Numbered from the stretch's first letter, positions 39,433-48,092 are shown. The stretch is 64,000 nucleotides of DNA from an uncultured Dehalococcoidia bacterium (GCA_958295515.1 CATQGW010000005.1:124001-188000); one strand, 5' to 3'. A program made the numbers and translations. The notes: generated by a model from the letters alone, not told the origin.

Positions 39433-41529
39433 ATGTCGCTTGTATATCGACCGGCTCGGCGCTTTGGTGGACGGCCGATCCGCATCCCCTGGCTGCCGGG
39501 GCGGCTCGGCTCGCTGCGGCTGCCGCGCAATCTGGTTCCGCTGCTGCTGGCGGTCGCGGTTGGGGTTGCGGCGGGGCTTGGGGCGGTGGCGCTCGAAGCA
39601 GCGGTGGACCAGCTGACGATCGCCTTCCATGAGCTGCGGGGCGTCCTGAGCGACCTGGCGGGCGGCTGGACGCTGATTGTGGTGCTGGCGATTGCGGCCG
39701 TGCCGGTGGCGCTGATCGTCAGCTACGTATCGGCCGAGTCGCGCGGGGCGGGCGTGCCGTACACGATGATCGCGGTGGAGACGACGGGCGGGTTCGTGCG
39801 CCCGATTGTGGCGCCGGCCAAACTGATCGCGACGGCGTTCACGATCGGGGGCGGGGGATCGGCGGGGCGCGAGGGGCCGATCGTGCTGATCGCGGCCTCG
39901 CTCTCCTCGATGATTGGGCGGATCAGCCGGCAGCCCTCGGACATGCTGGTGCTGATGGTCGCGGCGGGCGCGGCGGGGGGGATCGCGGCGACCTTCAACA
40001 CGCCGATCGCGGGCACGTTCTTTGCGCTGGAGGTGGTGCTGCGCCGTTTCAACGTGCGCAACTTCACGATCGTCGTGGTTTCGGCGGTGGTGGCCAACTT
40101 CATTGCGATTCTGTTCTACGGCGATCAGACGGAGCTGCAGCTGCCGGAGTATCTGGTGGAGGGCTGGCTGGAGGTGGCGCTGCTGGTGCTGGTCGGGCTG
40201 GGTGCGGCGCTGCTGGGTGTGTTCTTCGTGCGTTCGCGCTTTTTCGCGGAGGACGTGTTCGACTTCCTGGGGCTGCCGATGCTGGCACGGCCGGTGCTGG
40301 CGCTGATGGCGGTGGGGGCGCTGGCGCTGATCGACGATCGCATTTTGGGCTCGGGGCTGAACCAGATTTTCACCTTCGCCGCGGGCGATTTCACGGCGGT
40401 CTCGCTGGGCGTGCTGCTCGTGCTGAAGCTGTTCGCCTCCAGCCTGACAATCGGTTCGGGGGCTTCGGGCGGGGCGTTTGCGCCGTTGCTGTTCATCGGC
40501 GCGGCGGGCGGGGCGCTGCTGGGGCTGGGCTTCGAGAACACGATTCCGGGCAACACGGGGCCGCTGGGGGCGTACGCGGTGGTGGGCATGGCGGCGGTGT
40601 TCGCGGCGGCGGCGCGAGCGCCGATGACGTCGCTGTTCATCGTCTTCGAGTTGACCGGCTACGACGGATTTCTGCCGCTGATGGCGGCGGTGGCGCTGGC
40701 GACGGCGCTGGCGCAGCTGATCACGCGGGACACGATTTACAACGTGCGGCTGCGTCGCGCGGGGTTGGGCGTCTACGAGGAGCCGCAGCAGTCGCAGCTG
40801 GACGAGCTGCGGGTGGCGACGACGATGCGGACGGATACGCCGATTGTGGATCGGACGGCCTCAATTCAGGTGCTGGCGAACGCGATGAGTCAGTCGCGGG
40901 GGAACGTGGTGGCGGTGGCGGATCATCGCAATCGGTTCCTGGGGCTGGTCACGGCGACGGATGTGGCGTCGGCGGTGGAGCGCAACGAGGTGGGGCGGAC
41001 AGCGCGGGAGTTGGCGGTGGTGGCGCCGATCACGGTGCATCCGGACGACACGCTGCGTCACGCGCTGGGGGTGCTGGTGGAGCACGATGTGCGGCAGTTG
41101 CCGGTGGTGGCGCGGGATGATCCGTCGCGGCTGCTGGGGATGCTCACGCAGCGCGACATTCTGCGCGAGATTGCGACGCCGGACGAGCGCAGCGTGGCGG
41201 CGCGGGACGCAGCGCCCAGCGCGCCGGTGCGGCGGCTGAGCGGAGCGGTGCAGATTGAGGCGAATGTGGAGCCGGGCTCGGTGGCCGACGGGCAGATGGT
41301 CTCCAATCTGCCGCTGCCGGAGGCGGCGGTGGTGACCGCGATTCACCGGCGCGGCACGGTGGTAATTCCGCGCGGTTCGGTGACGCTGGCGGCGAACGAT
41401 CTGGTGGTGGTGCTGACGGATCCGAACGAGGAAGCGCCGGTGCGGGCGTGTTTCAGCGCGCCGCGGGGGACGGGGCGCACGCAGTGGTGGTTCCTGCCGC
41501 ATCCGCCGGAGCCGCCGCCGGGCGGCTGA
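39433..41529 (+). CDS. ClC-type anion channel/antiporter with CBS pair and TrkA-C-like tail
   Basis: 698 residues. About ten spans from 35 to 455 carry the ClC motifs SRGAGVPYT (104-111), GGSAGREGPI with gating Glu147, and GSGASGGAFAPLLFIG. Two CBS domains (about 470-600) and a C-terminal TrkA-C-like domain ending near 680 (AVVTAIHRRGTVVIPRGSVTLAANDLVVVL) follow. In the GSGIP loop the anion-coordinating Ser is Ala106, so chloride selectivity is uncertain. The Fluc gene is 1.4 kb upstream, and a role in fluoride or another anion is possible. The TrkA-C tail suggests regulation by a nucleotide or other ligand. Confidence 0.88.
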   Translation: MSLVYRPARRFGGRPIRIPWLPGRLGSLRLPRNLVPLLLAVAVGVAAGLGAVALEAAVDQLTIAFHELRGVLSDLAGGWTLIVVLAIAAVPVALIVSYVSAESRGAGVPYTMIAVETTGGFVRPIVAPAKLIATAFTIGGGGSAGREGPIVLIAASLSSMIGRISRQPSDMLVLMVAAGAAGGIAATFNTPIAGTFFALEVVLRRFNVRNFTIVVVSAVVANFIAILFYGDQTELQLPEYLVEGWLEVALLVLVGLGAALLGVFFVRSRFFAEDVFDFLGLPMLARPVLALMAVGALALIDDRILGSGLNQIFTFAAGDFTAVSLGVLLVLKLFASSLTIGSGASGGAFAPLLFIGAAGGALLGLGFENTIPGNTGPLGAYAVVGMAAVFAAAARAPMTSLFIVFELTGYDGFLPLMAAVALATALAQLITRDTIYNVRLRRAGLGVYEEPQQSQLDELRVATTMRTDTPIVDRTASIQVLANAMSQSRGNVVAVADHRNRFLGLVTATDVASAVERNEVGRTARELAVVAPITVHPDDTLRHALGVLVEHDVRQLPVVARDDPSRLLGMLTQRDILREIATPDERSVAARDAAPSAPVRRLSGAVQIEANVEPGSVADGQMVSNLPLPEAAVVTAIHRRGTVVIPRGSVTLAANDLVVVLTDPNEEAPVRACFSAPRGTGRTQWWFLPHPPEPPPGG

Positions 41530-41545
41530 GGCGTAGCATTCAGCA

Positions 41546-41959
41546 ATGCCCGAGCGCGTCTTCACCCTCGCCCAGGCGCGGCGCTCGCTGCCCAATGTGG
41601 CGGCGGTGGTGATCGTGCTGCAACGGCGCGTGCAGCGGCTGGACCAGCTGCATGCGCTCGGCGAATCGATGCGTCGCAGCGGGTTGACCGACGGGCAGCC
41701 GACGGTCGCCGACGATCGGGAGTTGCGGGCGGAGATCACCAAGCTCGAAGAGCAGGCGCAGACCTTGGTTGAGCACATCGGCGAGCTGGGGGTAGAACTC
41801 AAAGATCCGCGGCGCGGGCTGGTGGACTGGGTGGCGGAGCGGGAGGGGCGGCAGGTCTATTTGTGCTGGCAGGCGGGGGAGCGGACGATCGGCTGGTGGC
41901 ATGAGATCGCGGAAGGGTTCGCGGGGCGGCAGCGGATCGCGGTCGAGGAGTGGGGCTGA
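41546..41959 (+). CDS. DUF2203 family protein
   Basis: 137 residues. [20 protein letters not shown] at the start, then a coiled-coil middle, and the diagnostic C-terminus [48 protein letters not shown]. Function unknown. The ClC stop is 16 bases upstream, and the next gene overlaps its end. The family is widespread in Gram-positive and Chloroflexota genomes. Confidence 0.9.
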   Translation: MPERVFTLAQARRSLPNVAAVVIVLQRRVQRLDQLHALGESMRRSGLTDGQPTVADDRELRAEITKLEEQAQTLVEHIGELGVELKDPRRGLVDWVAEREGRQVYLCWQAGERTIGWWHEIAEGFAGRQRIAVEEWG

Positions 41960-42726
41960 GCTTGCCGCATCACCGCGCCCTGGCCGCGCCTCCCGCCCGC
42001 AGCGCCGCGCCGTCGTATCCCGAGCTGGTCGCGCACCACGATGCGATCTACGACCTGCTGCTGGACGGCCGACTGGCGCGGGAGGCGTCGCCGCTGCTGG
42101 ATCTCGGCAGTGGGGACGGCGCGACATTGGGCGCAATCACGGCGGGCACGCCGCTGCGTGCGGTGGCGCTGGATCCTCGCCCGCCGCCGCGTTGGAACGG
42201 TCCGCCCGAAACGCAGCGGGCGCGCGGCGACGCGCTTCGTCTGCCGTTCGCGGACGATTCGTTCGCCAGCGGCTTGCTGGTTGATGCGTTTGAGTGGCTG
42301 CGCGAGCCGGCGGCGGCGCTGCAGGAGGCGGCGCGGGTGGTGCGCGGGCCGATTGTGGTGGTGCAGACCGACTGGCCGGCGTTGTGGTTCGACAGCGAGG
42401 ATCCGGATATGGCGCGGGAGTTGGTGCGTCGCTGGTCGGAGGGCGCGGTGGAGCCGCTGCGAGCGCGGCTGGCGGAGGAGGTCGAGCGCGCGGGTCTGGC
42501 GGTTGAAGAGTTGCGCTCGGTCACGATTCGGGCGCAAACGCTGGAGGTGGGTTCGCTGGCGGCGGAACAGCTGCGGGCGATCCGGCGCTGGCTGGTGGTG
42601 GAGCGTCCGCAGACGCGGGCGAGCCGCTTTGATCGGTGGCGTCGCGAGTTGGATCGTCGCGCGGCGGCGGGGCATTTTGAGATGGTGGTGCGTCGGTATG
42701 TGTTGGTGGTGCGGCGGGGGGTGTAG
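41950..42726 (+). CDS. Class I SAM-dependent methyltransferase
   Basis: 258 residues if the GTG at 41950 is used. A TTG at 41962, 11 bases after GAGGAG, is an equally good start because it does not need the overlap with DUF2203. Motif I is [17 protein letters not shown], motif II-III area [25 protein letters not shown], matching the type that has '[12 protein letters not shown]'. The C-terminal part (from about 170) has Arg-rich helices. The methyl acceptor is unknown; small-molecule methylation is the usual role. Confidence 0.82.
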   Translation: MGLSLPHHRALAAPPARSAAPSYPELVAHHDAIYDLLLDGRLAREASPLLDLGSGDGATLGAITAGTPLRAVALDPRPPPRWNGPPETQRARGDALRLPFADDSFASGLLVDAFEWLREPAAALQEAARVVRGPIVVVQTDWPALWFDSEDPDMARELVRRWSEGAVEPLRARLAEEVERAGLAVEELRSVTIRAQTLEVGSLAAEQLRAIRRWLVVERPQTRASRFDRWRRELDRRAAAGHFEMVVRRYVLVVRRGV

Positions 42727-42738
42727 GTGCTGGGGCGT

Positions 42739-42905
42739 TTTGTCATTGCCGCGCTCCGCTTCCGTCATTGCCGCGCCGCGCCGCGGCAATCTCGCCGTGG
42801 GTCTGCCGGCCTTGGTGCCAGTCACGGCGAGATACCCGTGGCAAGCACGGGTATGACGGGATTAAGGGCGCGGGTATGACGGGATTAAGGGCGCGGGTAT
42901 GACGG
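42739..42905 (+). repeat. Type A + type B element followed by 23-bp tandem copies of the B end
   Basis: Two type A starts (TGTCATTGCCGCGCTCCGCT, then CCGTCATTGCCGCGCCGCGC) lead to a single complete type B element at 42821-42860. After it, ATGACGGGATTAAGGGCGCGGGT occurs with a 23-base period (ATGACGGG at 42853, 42876 and 42899), as if the right end of the element had been copied twice. The ABC ATPase gene ends just inside it at 42923. Confidence 0.82.
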
Positions 42906-42922
42906 GGTGGTGGAGGGGTTTG

Positions 42923-43819
42923 CTAGTGGTCTTGAGGGTTGGTGGGGGGCTGGTGGGCGGGGCCGTGGGGGTGGCCCTGGTGATGATCGTGGTCTTCGGC
43001 GAAATGGAAGCGGAGGTTGCCGGCCAGGGGGGCGGTTTGTGGGTCGTCGCCGTCGCTTTTGGAGACGATGGCCAGCTCGCGGCCGAAGGTGCGGCGTAGG
43101 ACATCCTCGCTGAATACTTCGCTGGGGCGGCCGACTGCGATGATCTCCTGGCGCAGGCAGACAACGTAGGCGTAGTGGTCGACGACTGAGGCGAGGTCGT
43201 GGGTGGCGATCACGACGGTGGCGCCGGTGGCGGCGACATCGCAGAGGGTTTCCATCAGGTCGTCGTCGGCTACGGCGTCGAGCGAGGCGGCGGGTTCGTC
43301 GAGCAGCAGGAGCGAGGGCTCGCGGGCCAGGGCGCGGGCGATCAGCACGCGCTTCTGCTGGCCCATGGACAGCTCGGAGATTTCGCGTCGGCGCAGATGG
43401 GCGACTTTCATGGTCTCCAGCGCGCGCTCGACGGCGCCGTTGGGATCGGAGAGCGGGCCGCGGCGCAGGCGACGCCGCCAGTCGAAGCGGTAGCGGCCCA
43501 TCTCGACGACTTCGCGCACGGTGATCGGGAAGCGCCAGTCGACGGAGCCGGCCTGGGGCATGTAGCCGATTCGGGCGCGGGCGCGTTGGGGCGGGCGGCC
43601 GTCGATCAGCACCTCGCCGCGCCAGGGGCGGAGCATGCCCAGAATCGCCTTGAGCAGGGTCGACTTGCCGGAGCCGTTGCCGCCGACCAGCGCGGTCAAC
43701 GCGCCGCGGGGGATTTCGAGCTCGATGTTCTCCAGCACCGGGGTGCGTCCGTAGCCGACGGTGACGCCGTTGAGCCGGATCTCTGCGCCGACGGCGGTAG
43801 GGGGATTGGCGGTGGTCAT
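42923..43819 (-). CDS. Metal-type ABC transporter ATP-binding protein with His-rich tail
   Basis: 298 residues. Walker A GGNGSGKST (46-54), Q-loop YMPQAGSVDWRFP, signature ELSMGQQKR (LSMGQ instead of LSGGQ), Walker B LLLLDEP and H-loop THDLAS. The YMPQ..VDW..P region is typical of manganese/zinc (ZnuC/MntB-type) ATPases. The last 30 residues, HFAEDHDHHQGHPHGPAHQ, are His-rich and likely bind zinc or another transition metal. No permease or binding-protein gene follows, so it is an orphan in this window. It is divergent from the metal-receptor-like gene at 43870. Confidence 0.87.
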   Translation of the reverse strand: MTTANPPTAVGAEIRLNGVTVGYGRTPVLENIELEIPRGALTALVGGNGSGKSTLLKAILGMLRPWRGEVLIDGRPPQRARARIGYMPQAGSVDWRFPITVREVVEMGRYRFDWRRRLRRGPLSDPNGAVERALETMKVAHLRRREISELSMGQQKRVLIARALAREPSLLLLDEPAASLDAVADDDLMETLCDVAATGATVVIATHDLASVVDHYAYVVCLRQEIIAVGRPSEVFSEDVLRRTFGRELAIVSKSDGDDPQTAPLAGNLRFHFAEDHDHHQGHPHGPAHQPPTNPQDH

Positions 43820-43869
43820 GGGCTGATCATCGCACGGATCGCCGACAGGCGCGCTGATACGCTCGCCGT

Positions 43870-44778
43870 ATGCCGTCGGCTACGGATGCGCTGGGCACTG
43901 AGATCACGCTCGAGAGCCCGCCGCGGCGGATTGTCTCGCTGGTGCCCTCGTTCACGGAGCTGACCGCGGCGCTGCGGCTGGGCGGCCGGCTGGTCGGCGT
44001 GACGCGCTTCTGCACGGACCCGCCGGAGGTGGTGAATCCGGTGCGGAAGGTGGGCGGGACCAAGAATCCGGATGTGGAGCGGATTATCGAGCTCGCGCCG
44101 GAGATTGTGCTGGCGAACCGCGAGGAGAACCGCGAGGAAGATGTGGCGGCGCTGCGGGCGGCGGGGCTGGCGGTGTATGTGGGCGAGGTGCGCACGGTGG
44201 AGCAGGCGCGGGAGGAGATCGCGCGGGTGGCGGGGCTGCTGGGGGCGGTCTCGCTGCAGCAGACGCGGCCGATTGAGCAGGTGCTGGAGGAGCACGAGCA
44301 TCTCAATCGGGTGCGTCCGAAGGTGCGGGCGGCCTGCCTGATCTGGCGCAATCCGTTCATGGCGGCGGGCGGCGGCACGTACATCGGGGACCTGCTGCGG
44401 GCGGCGGGGGGAGTCAACGTGTTTGAGACGCATCGGGGCGACGATCGCTATCCGCGGGTGACGCTGGCGGAGTTGGCGGAGGCGTCGCCCGACGTGATTC
44501 TGCTGCCCTCGGAGCCGTATCGCTTTGGCAAGCGTCACCGCGAGGAGCTGCTGGCGCAGCATGGCATCGCGGCGGCGCGAGCGGGGCGGGTGCTGCTCTG
44601 CGACGGGCAGATGATGACCTGGTGGGGGGTGCGCACGGCAGGAGCGCTGCGCGAAGTGGGGGAGCTGCTGGACGGGGCGCGTCCGAACTGGCGGGGCGAG
44701 CAGGATCTGGAGCTGCCCGAGCTGCCGCCGGGGTTGAATCTGCAGGTGGACCGGCAGGACACGGTGGATCAGGGTTAG
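43870..44778 (+). CDS. Helical-backbone metal/cobalamin receptor-like protein, no signal peptide
   Basis: 302 residues. PPRRIVSLVPSFTELTAALRLGGRLVGVT, PVRKVGGTKNPDVERIIELAPEIVLANREENREED and YIGDLLRAAGGVNVF ... YPRVTLAELAEASPDVILLPSEPYRF are the pattern of BtuF-like helical-backbone binding proteins. Those normally sit outside the membrane. This one starts directly with the fold and has no signal peptide, so it may be cytoplasmic. The WWGVRTAGAL tail is usual for the cytosolic subgroup. It lies head to head with the metal ABC ATPase (50 bases). Confidence 0.85.
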   Translation: MPSATDALGTEITLESPPRRIVSLVPSFTELTAALRLGGRLVGVTRFCTDPPEVVNPVRKVGGTKNPDVERIIELAPEIVLANREENREEDVAALRAAGLAVYVGEVRTVEQAREEIARVAGLLGAVSLQQTRPIEQVLEEHEHLNRVRPKVRAACLIWRNPFMAAGGGTYIGDLLRAAGGVNVFETHRGDDRYPRVTLAELAEASPDVILLPSEPYRFGKRHREELLAQHGIAAARAGRVLLCDGQMMTWWGVRTAGALREVGELLDGARPNWRGEQDLELPELPPGLNLQVDRQDTVDQG

Positions 44779-45593
44779 ATCGGGCGGCCGCTGTCGAACA
44801 TCAGCGCGTAACCGGCGATTTCGCCGGCGAGCACGGCGGCGGTGGTGAGGTAGAGCAGCCCGGTGGCGGCCATCATCGAGCGCATTTTGGAGGTGGTCCA
44901 GGCCATCCAGCCAAAGATCAGCGGGAGCGCGAAGCCGACCACGATGCGCAGCCAAAAGGTGACATCGTCGGCCAGGGCGCGGTCGCGTCCGCCGATCGGG
45001 GTTTCGACGGCGACGGCGAGGGCAATGCCGAAGAGCGCGAGTTGAATCAGAACGATCAGCAGGAAGGCGGCGGTGAGTTCGTTGAGCGGTCGGGCGGGCA
45101 GACGGGGGGTGACGAGGTACCAGTGTCCGAGCGTGAGGCCGACGGCGGCGAGTCCGACGGCGAGGCTGCCGGCGAGCAGGCTGAGCGCGAGCAGTCCGCG
45201 CGGCGAGCCTTCGAGCATCGCGGCAGTGAGCGCGAGGGCGGCGAGGGCGGCGGCGCTGAGCGCCCAGCCGAGTTGGCGGCCGAGCGCTTCGCGTCCGCTG
45301 TAGAGCGCGGCGTTATGTAACACGCTGAGGGCGGTGGCGGCGGCGAGCAGCCAGACGAGAGCCTGGCGTGGCGCGGCGGCGACGGCGTAGCCCTCGACGA
45401 TGTCGCCGCCGAGCGTGAAGGCGACCCAGAAGGCGAGGCCGAGGATGAGCGGCAGCATGATCGTGGTGGCGCGGATGAAGCCGCGGGTGGCGTGTCCGCG
45501 CACGTCGACGATCTGCATCACGAGCGCGCCGCCGACGGCCAGCTCGAGCAGGATCAGGAAGAGCGTGTAGGGCAGTGCGGAGGAGGCGGTCAC
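44775..45593 (-). CDS. Eight-span integral membrane protein of unknown function
   Basis: 272 residues from GTG 45593 (GGAGGCCGCAGCC upstream). Eight hydrophobic segments run from about 8 to 268, the last being LLYLTTAAVLAGEIAGYALMF. I do not recognise the family. The number and spacing of spans resembles membrane anchors of respiratory enzymes such as NrfD/PsrC, but no quinone or haem motif is convincing. It overlaps the stop of the convergent receptor-like gene by four bases, and it is 21 bases downstream of the small gene at 45615-45827, so these two may be an operon. Confidence 0.68.
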   Translation of the reverse strand: MTASSALPYTLFLILLELAVGGALVMQIVDVRGHATRGFIRATTIMLPLILGLAFWVAFTLGGDIVEGYAVAAAPRQALVWLLAAATALSVLHNAALYSGREALGRQLGWALSAAALAALALTAAMLEGSPRGLLALSLLAGSLAVGLAAVGLTLGHWYLVTPRLPARPLNELTAAFLLIVLIQLALFGIALAVAVETPIGGRDRALADDVTFWLRIVVGFALPLIFGWMAWTTSKMRSMMAATGLLYLTTAAVLAGEIAGYALMFDSGRPI

Positions 45594-45614
45594 GGCTGCG
45601 GCCTCCGCGTCGGC

Positions 45615-45827
45615 TCAGTTGGAGAGCTTGAGCAGCAGGATTTCGCGGCGCAGGCCTTCATCGCCGACCTCGACCTGGACGCGCAGGACGCGGTAGCGGT
45701 CGTCGCGCCCGCCGCGGCGGAAGCGCAGGACATCGCCTTTGGACCAGGGGTAATCGGTCTCCAGCGTGTCGAGCAGCACGTCTTTGCGCTCGGTGAAGGT
45801 GTCTGATTCCCACAGTTCGGTCAGCAT
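45615..45827 (-). CDS. Small protein of unknown function (70 aa)
   Basis: Starting at the ATG at 45827 (GAGGAGAAACGACCGG upstream) gives MLTELWESDTFTERKDVLL ... RYRVLRVQVEVGDEGLRREILLLKLSN, a charged protein with two probable beta-strands near the end. The track ORF begins 27 codons earlier in Arg/Pro-rich translated non-coding DNA, which I leave out. I do not recognise it. Same direction as the membrane protein after it. Confidence 0.6.
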   Translation of the reverse strand: MLTELWESDTFTERKDVLLDTLETDYPWSKGDVLRFRRGGRDDRYRVLRVQVEVGDEGLRREILLLKLSN

Positions 45828-45955
45828 CCGGTCGTTTCTCCTCGGCCTCGGGCGGTCGGGTCTGATCCTACCCGCGCGCGGGCTAATGCGACTCAGCAGC
45901 CGGCTCATCTGTCACAATCTCCACACATCCCCACGCAAGTCGGAGCAAGGCGGCG

Positions 45956-46399
45956 ATGAGCGACGGCGAACGGTGGATCATCAAGGCGCTGCACGAGGCG
46001 TCGGGCGAGCTGCGCGAGTTGCTGGTCAACGCGCTGCTCGAGGGCGATGAGGACGCGCCGCGGCTGATCCGCGAGGCCTGGCAGCGGGAAACGGTGGCGG
46101 GCTGGCAGCTGGCGCACCTGATTTTCCGCGAGGCGGATCCGTTGCCGCTGCACAGCCTCGAGTGGCTCGAGCAGCGGCACGAGCAAATCCCCGACGCCTA
46201 CGAGCAGGTGCGGCAGTTCGACGAGCTGCGCGGGCAGATCACCGGCGTGCTCTCGATGATTGGCCCAAGCGAGTGGGAGCAGAGCGGTCACCACCGCTTC
46301 CGCGGCCGGCTGACGGTGCGGGAGGTCTGCCGCGATTTGCACCAGGGGGATTTGGAGTTGCTGGTGGCGCTGCGCCGGCGCGCAGCGGCTGCGGGCTGA
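45956..46399 (+). CDS. DinB-like helical protein
   Basis: 147 residues. ELRELLVNALLEGDEDA, AGWQLAHLIFREADPLPL and the C-terminal LTVREVCRDLHQGDLELLVALRR resemble the helical-bundle pattern of DinB-like proteins, where a late His contributes to metal binding. Only a weak match, so its activity is open. The ATG at 45956 follows GGAGCAAGGCGGCG. It is head to head with the small gene at 45827 and is followed by the long type C repeat region. Confidence 0.55.
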   Translation: MSDGERWIIKALHEASGELRELLVNALLEGDEDAPRLIREAWQRETVAGWQLAHLIFREADPLPLHSLEWLEQRHEQIPDAYEQVRQFDELRGQITGVLSMIGPSEWEQSGHHRFRGRLTVREVCRDLHQGDLELLVALRRRAAAAG

Positions 46400-46433
46400 G
46401 GGGGTGCGCTTGCGCGACTTTGCAACTCCAATT

Positions 46434-46607
46434 CCGTCATTCCCGCGGCCTCTTTTCGTCATTCCCGCCCTTCCCCCCGTCATTCCCGCGGCTTCTCCTT
46501 GTCATTCCCGCGGCTTCTCCTCGTCATTCCCGCGAACGCGGGAATCTCGTGGCGGTACCTCGGAGGTTGCGCGGGGGAGATTCCCGCTCGGGGGCGGGAA
46601 TGACGGA
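46434..46607. repeat. Tandem half-copies of type C, then a full type C element (copy 4)
   Basis: CGTCATTCCCGCGGCCTCTT and variants (CGTCATTCCCGCCCTTCCCC, TTGTCATTCCCGCGGCTTCT) repeat four times, 20-25 bases apart, ahead of a complete type C element at 46520-46607. The right hairpin of that copy is altered (GCTCGGGGGCGGGAATGACG). Nothing coding is seen from 46400 to 46816. Confidence 0.85.
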
Positions 46608-46709
46608 AAGGAGGGGGCGGGTGTGACGGAAGAGGGGGGCGGGAATGACGGAGGGAGGGGGGCGGGTGTGACGGAGACGGGTGTCTCCCCGTCATTCCCG
46701 CGGCCTCTT

Positions 46710-46795
46710 TTCGTCATTCCCGCGAACGCGGGAATCTCGTGGCGGTACCTGGGAGGTCGCGCGGTGGGGATTCCCGCTTTCGCGGGAATGACGGA
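46710..46795. repeat. Type C 86-bp double-hairpin element (copy 5)
   Basis: Full element with 27-base inverted ends (CGTCATTCCCGCGAACGCGG ... CGGGAATGACGGA), preceded by further half-copies between about 46608 and 46709 (GGCGGGTGTGACGGA and CGTCATTCCCGCGGCC). It ends 22 bases before the MetF stop. Confidence 0.88.
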
Positions 46796-46816
46796 AAAGG
46801 GGGCGGGCGGTGTTGT

Positions 46817-47680
46817 CTAGTTTGGGTTTAGGCCGATGGCTTGGGCGATTTCTTGGGGGGCGGCGGAGTAGTTCATGGTGTAGATGTGCAGGCCGGGGGC
46901 GCCGGCGTTGAGCAGATTTTGGGCTAGGGCGACTGCGAACTCTACGCCTACGGCGCGGCGGGCGGCGGGGTTTTCGCCGGCGGCTTCCAGGCGCTCGCGG
47001 ATGGAGACGGGGAACTCGAGGCCGTTGAGCGCCGACATTCGGGCGATGCCGTTGATGTTGGTGGGCGGCATCAGGCCGGGGATGATTGGGGTGTGGACGC
47101 CGCGGGCGGCCATCTGCTCGGTGAAGCGCTCGTAGTGCGCGGCGTCGAAGAAGAACTGGGTGATGGCGAAGTCGGCGGCGGCGATTTTGGCGGCTTGATG
47201 CTCGCGGTCGGCCGCTTCGGAGACGGCCAGCGGGTGGCCCTGGGGGTGGGCGGCGACGCCGATCGCCATTGCGGTGCGCTCGCGCACGAAGGCGGCCAGC
47301 TCGCGCGCGTAGCGGAACGCGCCGCTGGGCAGCTCGTCGGAGCCCTGCGGCAGGTCGCCGCGCAGCGCGAGCAGGTTGTCAATGCCGTCGGCGGCGTACT
47401 GATCGACGATTGCGCCCACCTCGTCGCGGGTGTGGGCGACGCAGGTCAGATGCGGCATTGCTTCGACGCCGAAGGCGTTGCGAATTCGCGCGACCCACTC
47501 GCGGGTGGGGCCGCGAGTCGCGCCACCGGCGCCGTAGGTGACGGACATGAACGCGGGCTGGAGCGGGGCTAGACGCCGGAGCGTGCGCTCCAGACGGCGC
47601 ACGCCGTCGGGGTCGCGCGGCGCGGAGAACTCAAAGGAGAGCGCGGGGCCTGCGGCGAGCAGCTGCGGGATGCGGGTCAC
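46817..47680 (-). CDS. metF: 5,10-methylenetetrahydrofolate reductase
   Basis: 287 residues from GTG 47680, normal MetF length. FEFSAPRDPDGVRRLERTLRRLAPLQPAFMSVTYGAGG is the N-terminal beta-strand and folate region; YAADGIDNLLALRGDLPQ binds substrate and FAD; IAAADFAITQFFFDAAHYERF, PIIPGLMPPTN and the C-terminal NAGAPGLHIYTMN complete the barrel. It reduces methylene-THF to methyl-THF for methionine synthesis. It follows the A-type Fe-S carrier gene by 25 bases in the same direction. Confidence 0.95.
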   Translation of the reverse strand: MTRIPQLLAAGPALSFEFSAPRDPDGVRRLERTLRRLAPLQPAFMSVTYGAGGATRGPTREWVARIRNAFGVEAMPHLTCVAHTRDEVGAIVDQYAADGIDNLLALRGDLPQGSDELPSGAFRYARELAAFVRERTAMAIGVAAHPQGHPLAVSEAADREHQAAKIAAADFAITQFFFDAAHYERFTEQMAARGVHTPIIPGLMPPTNINGIARMSALNGLEFPVSIRERLEAAGENPAARRAVGVEFAVALAQNLLNAGAPGLHIYTMNYSAAPQEIAQAIGLNPN

Positions 47681-47705
47681 GGACGCAGCCGAGGCCCGCC
47701 GGCGG

Positions 47706-48092
47706 CTAGACGCAGGAGCGGGCCTGGGAGGCGCCGCCCTTGTCGGCGGTGTCGAACGACGAGCCGCAGGCGCAGGAGTGCGAGGCGTTGGGGTTGGAGA
47801 TGCTGAAGCCCTGCTTCATCACGTCGTCGATGTAGTCGACGCGCGAGCCGGTCAGCAGCGGCGCGCTCTCGTCGTCGATGAGGAAGCGCACGCCGGCCTT
47901 TTCGATCACCACATCGCCGTCCTCGACGTCGGTGGCGAGGGCCATGCCGTACTGGTAGCCGGAGCAGCCGCCGCCGACCACGAAGACGCGCAGCGCGCCG
48001 TCCGCGAAGCCCTTCTCCTCGAGCAGCGACTTGGCCTTCTCGGCCGCCAGGTCGGTCACGTCGAGCATCTCGGTCATCTGAAAGGTCGTCAT
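47706..48092 (-). CDS. A-type iron-sulfur carrier (ErpA/IscA/HesB family)
   Basis: 128 residues from the ATG at 48092. The three cluster-ligand Cys are in GGGCSGYQYGM (Cys43) and SCACGSSF (Cys107 and Cys109), and LVDDESAPLL-like LIDDESAPLLTGSRVDYIDDVMKQGFSISNPN is the diagnostic middle. Such proteins deliver Fe-S clusters to target enzymes such as NuoB and NuoI, also encoded in this window. It is divergent from the cysteine desulfurase gene (85 bases between starts), which supplies sulfur for the same pathway. Confidence 0.93.
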   Translation of the reverse strand: MTTFQMTEMLDVTDLAAEKAKSLLEEKGFADGALRVFVVGGGCSGYQYGMALATDVEDGDVVIEKAGVRFLIDDESAPLLTGSRVDYIDDVMKQGFSISNPNASHSCACGSSFDTADKGGASQARSCV

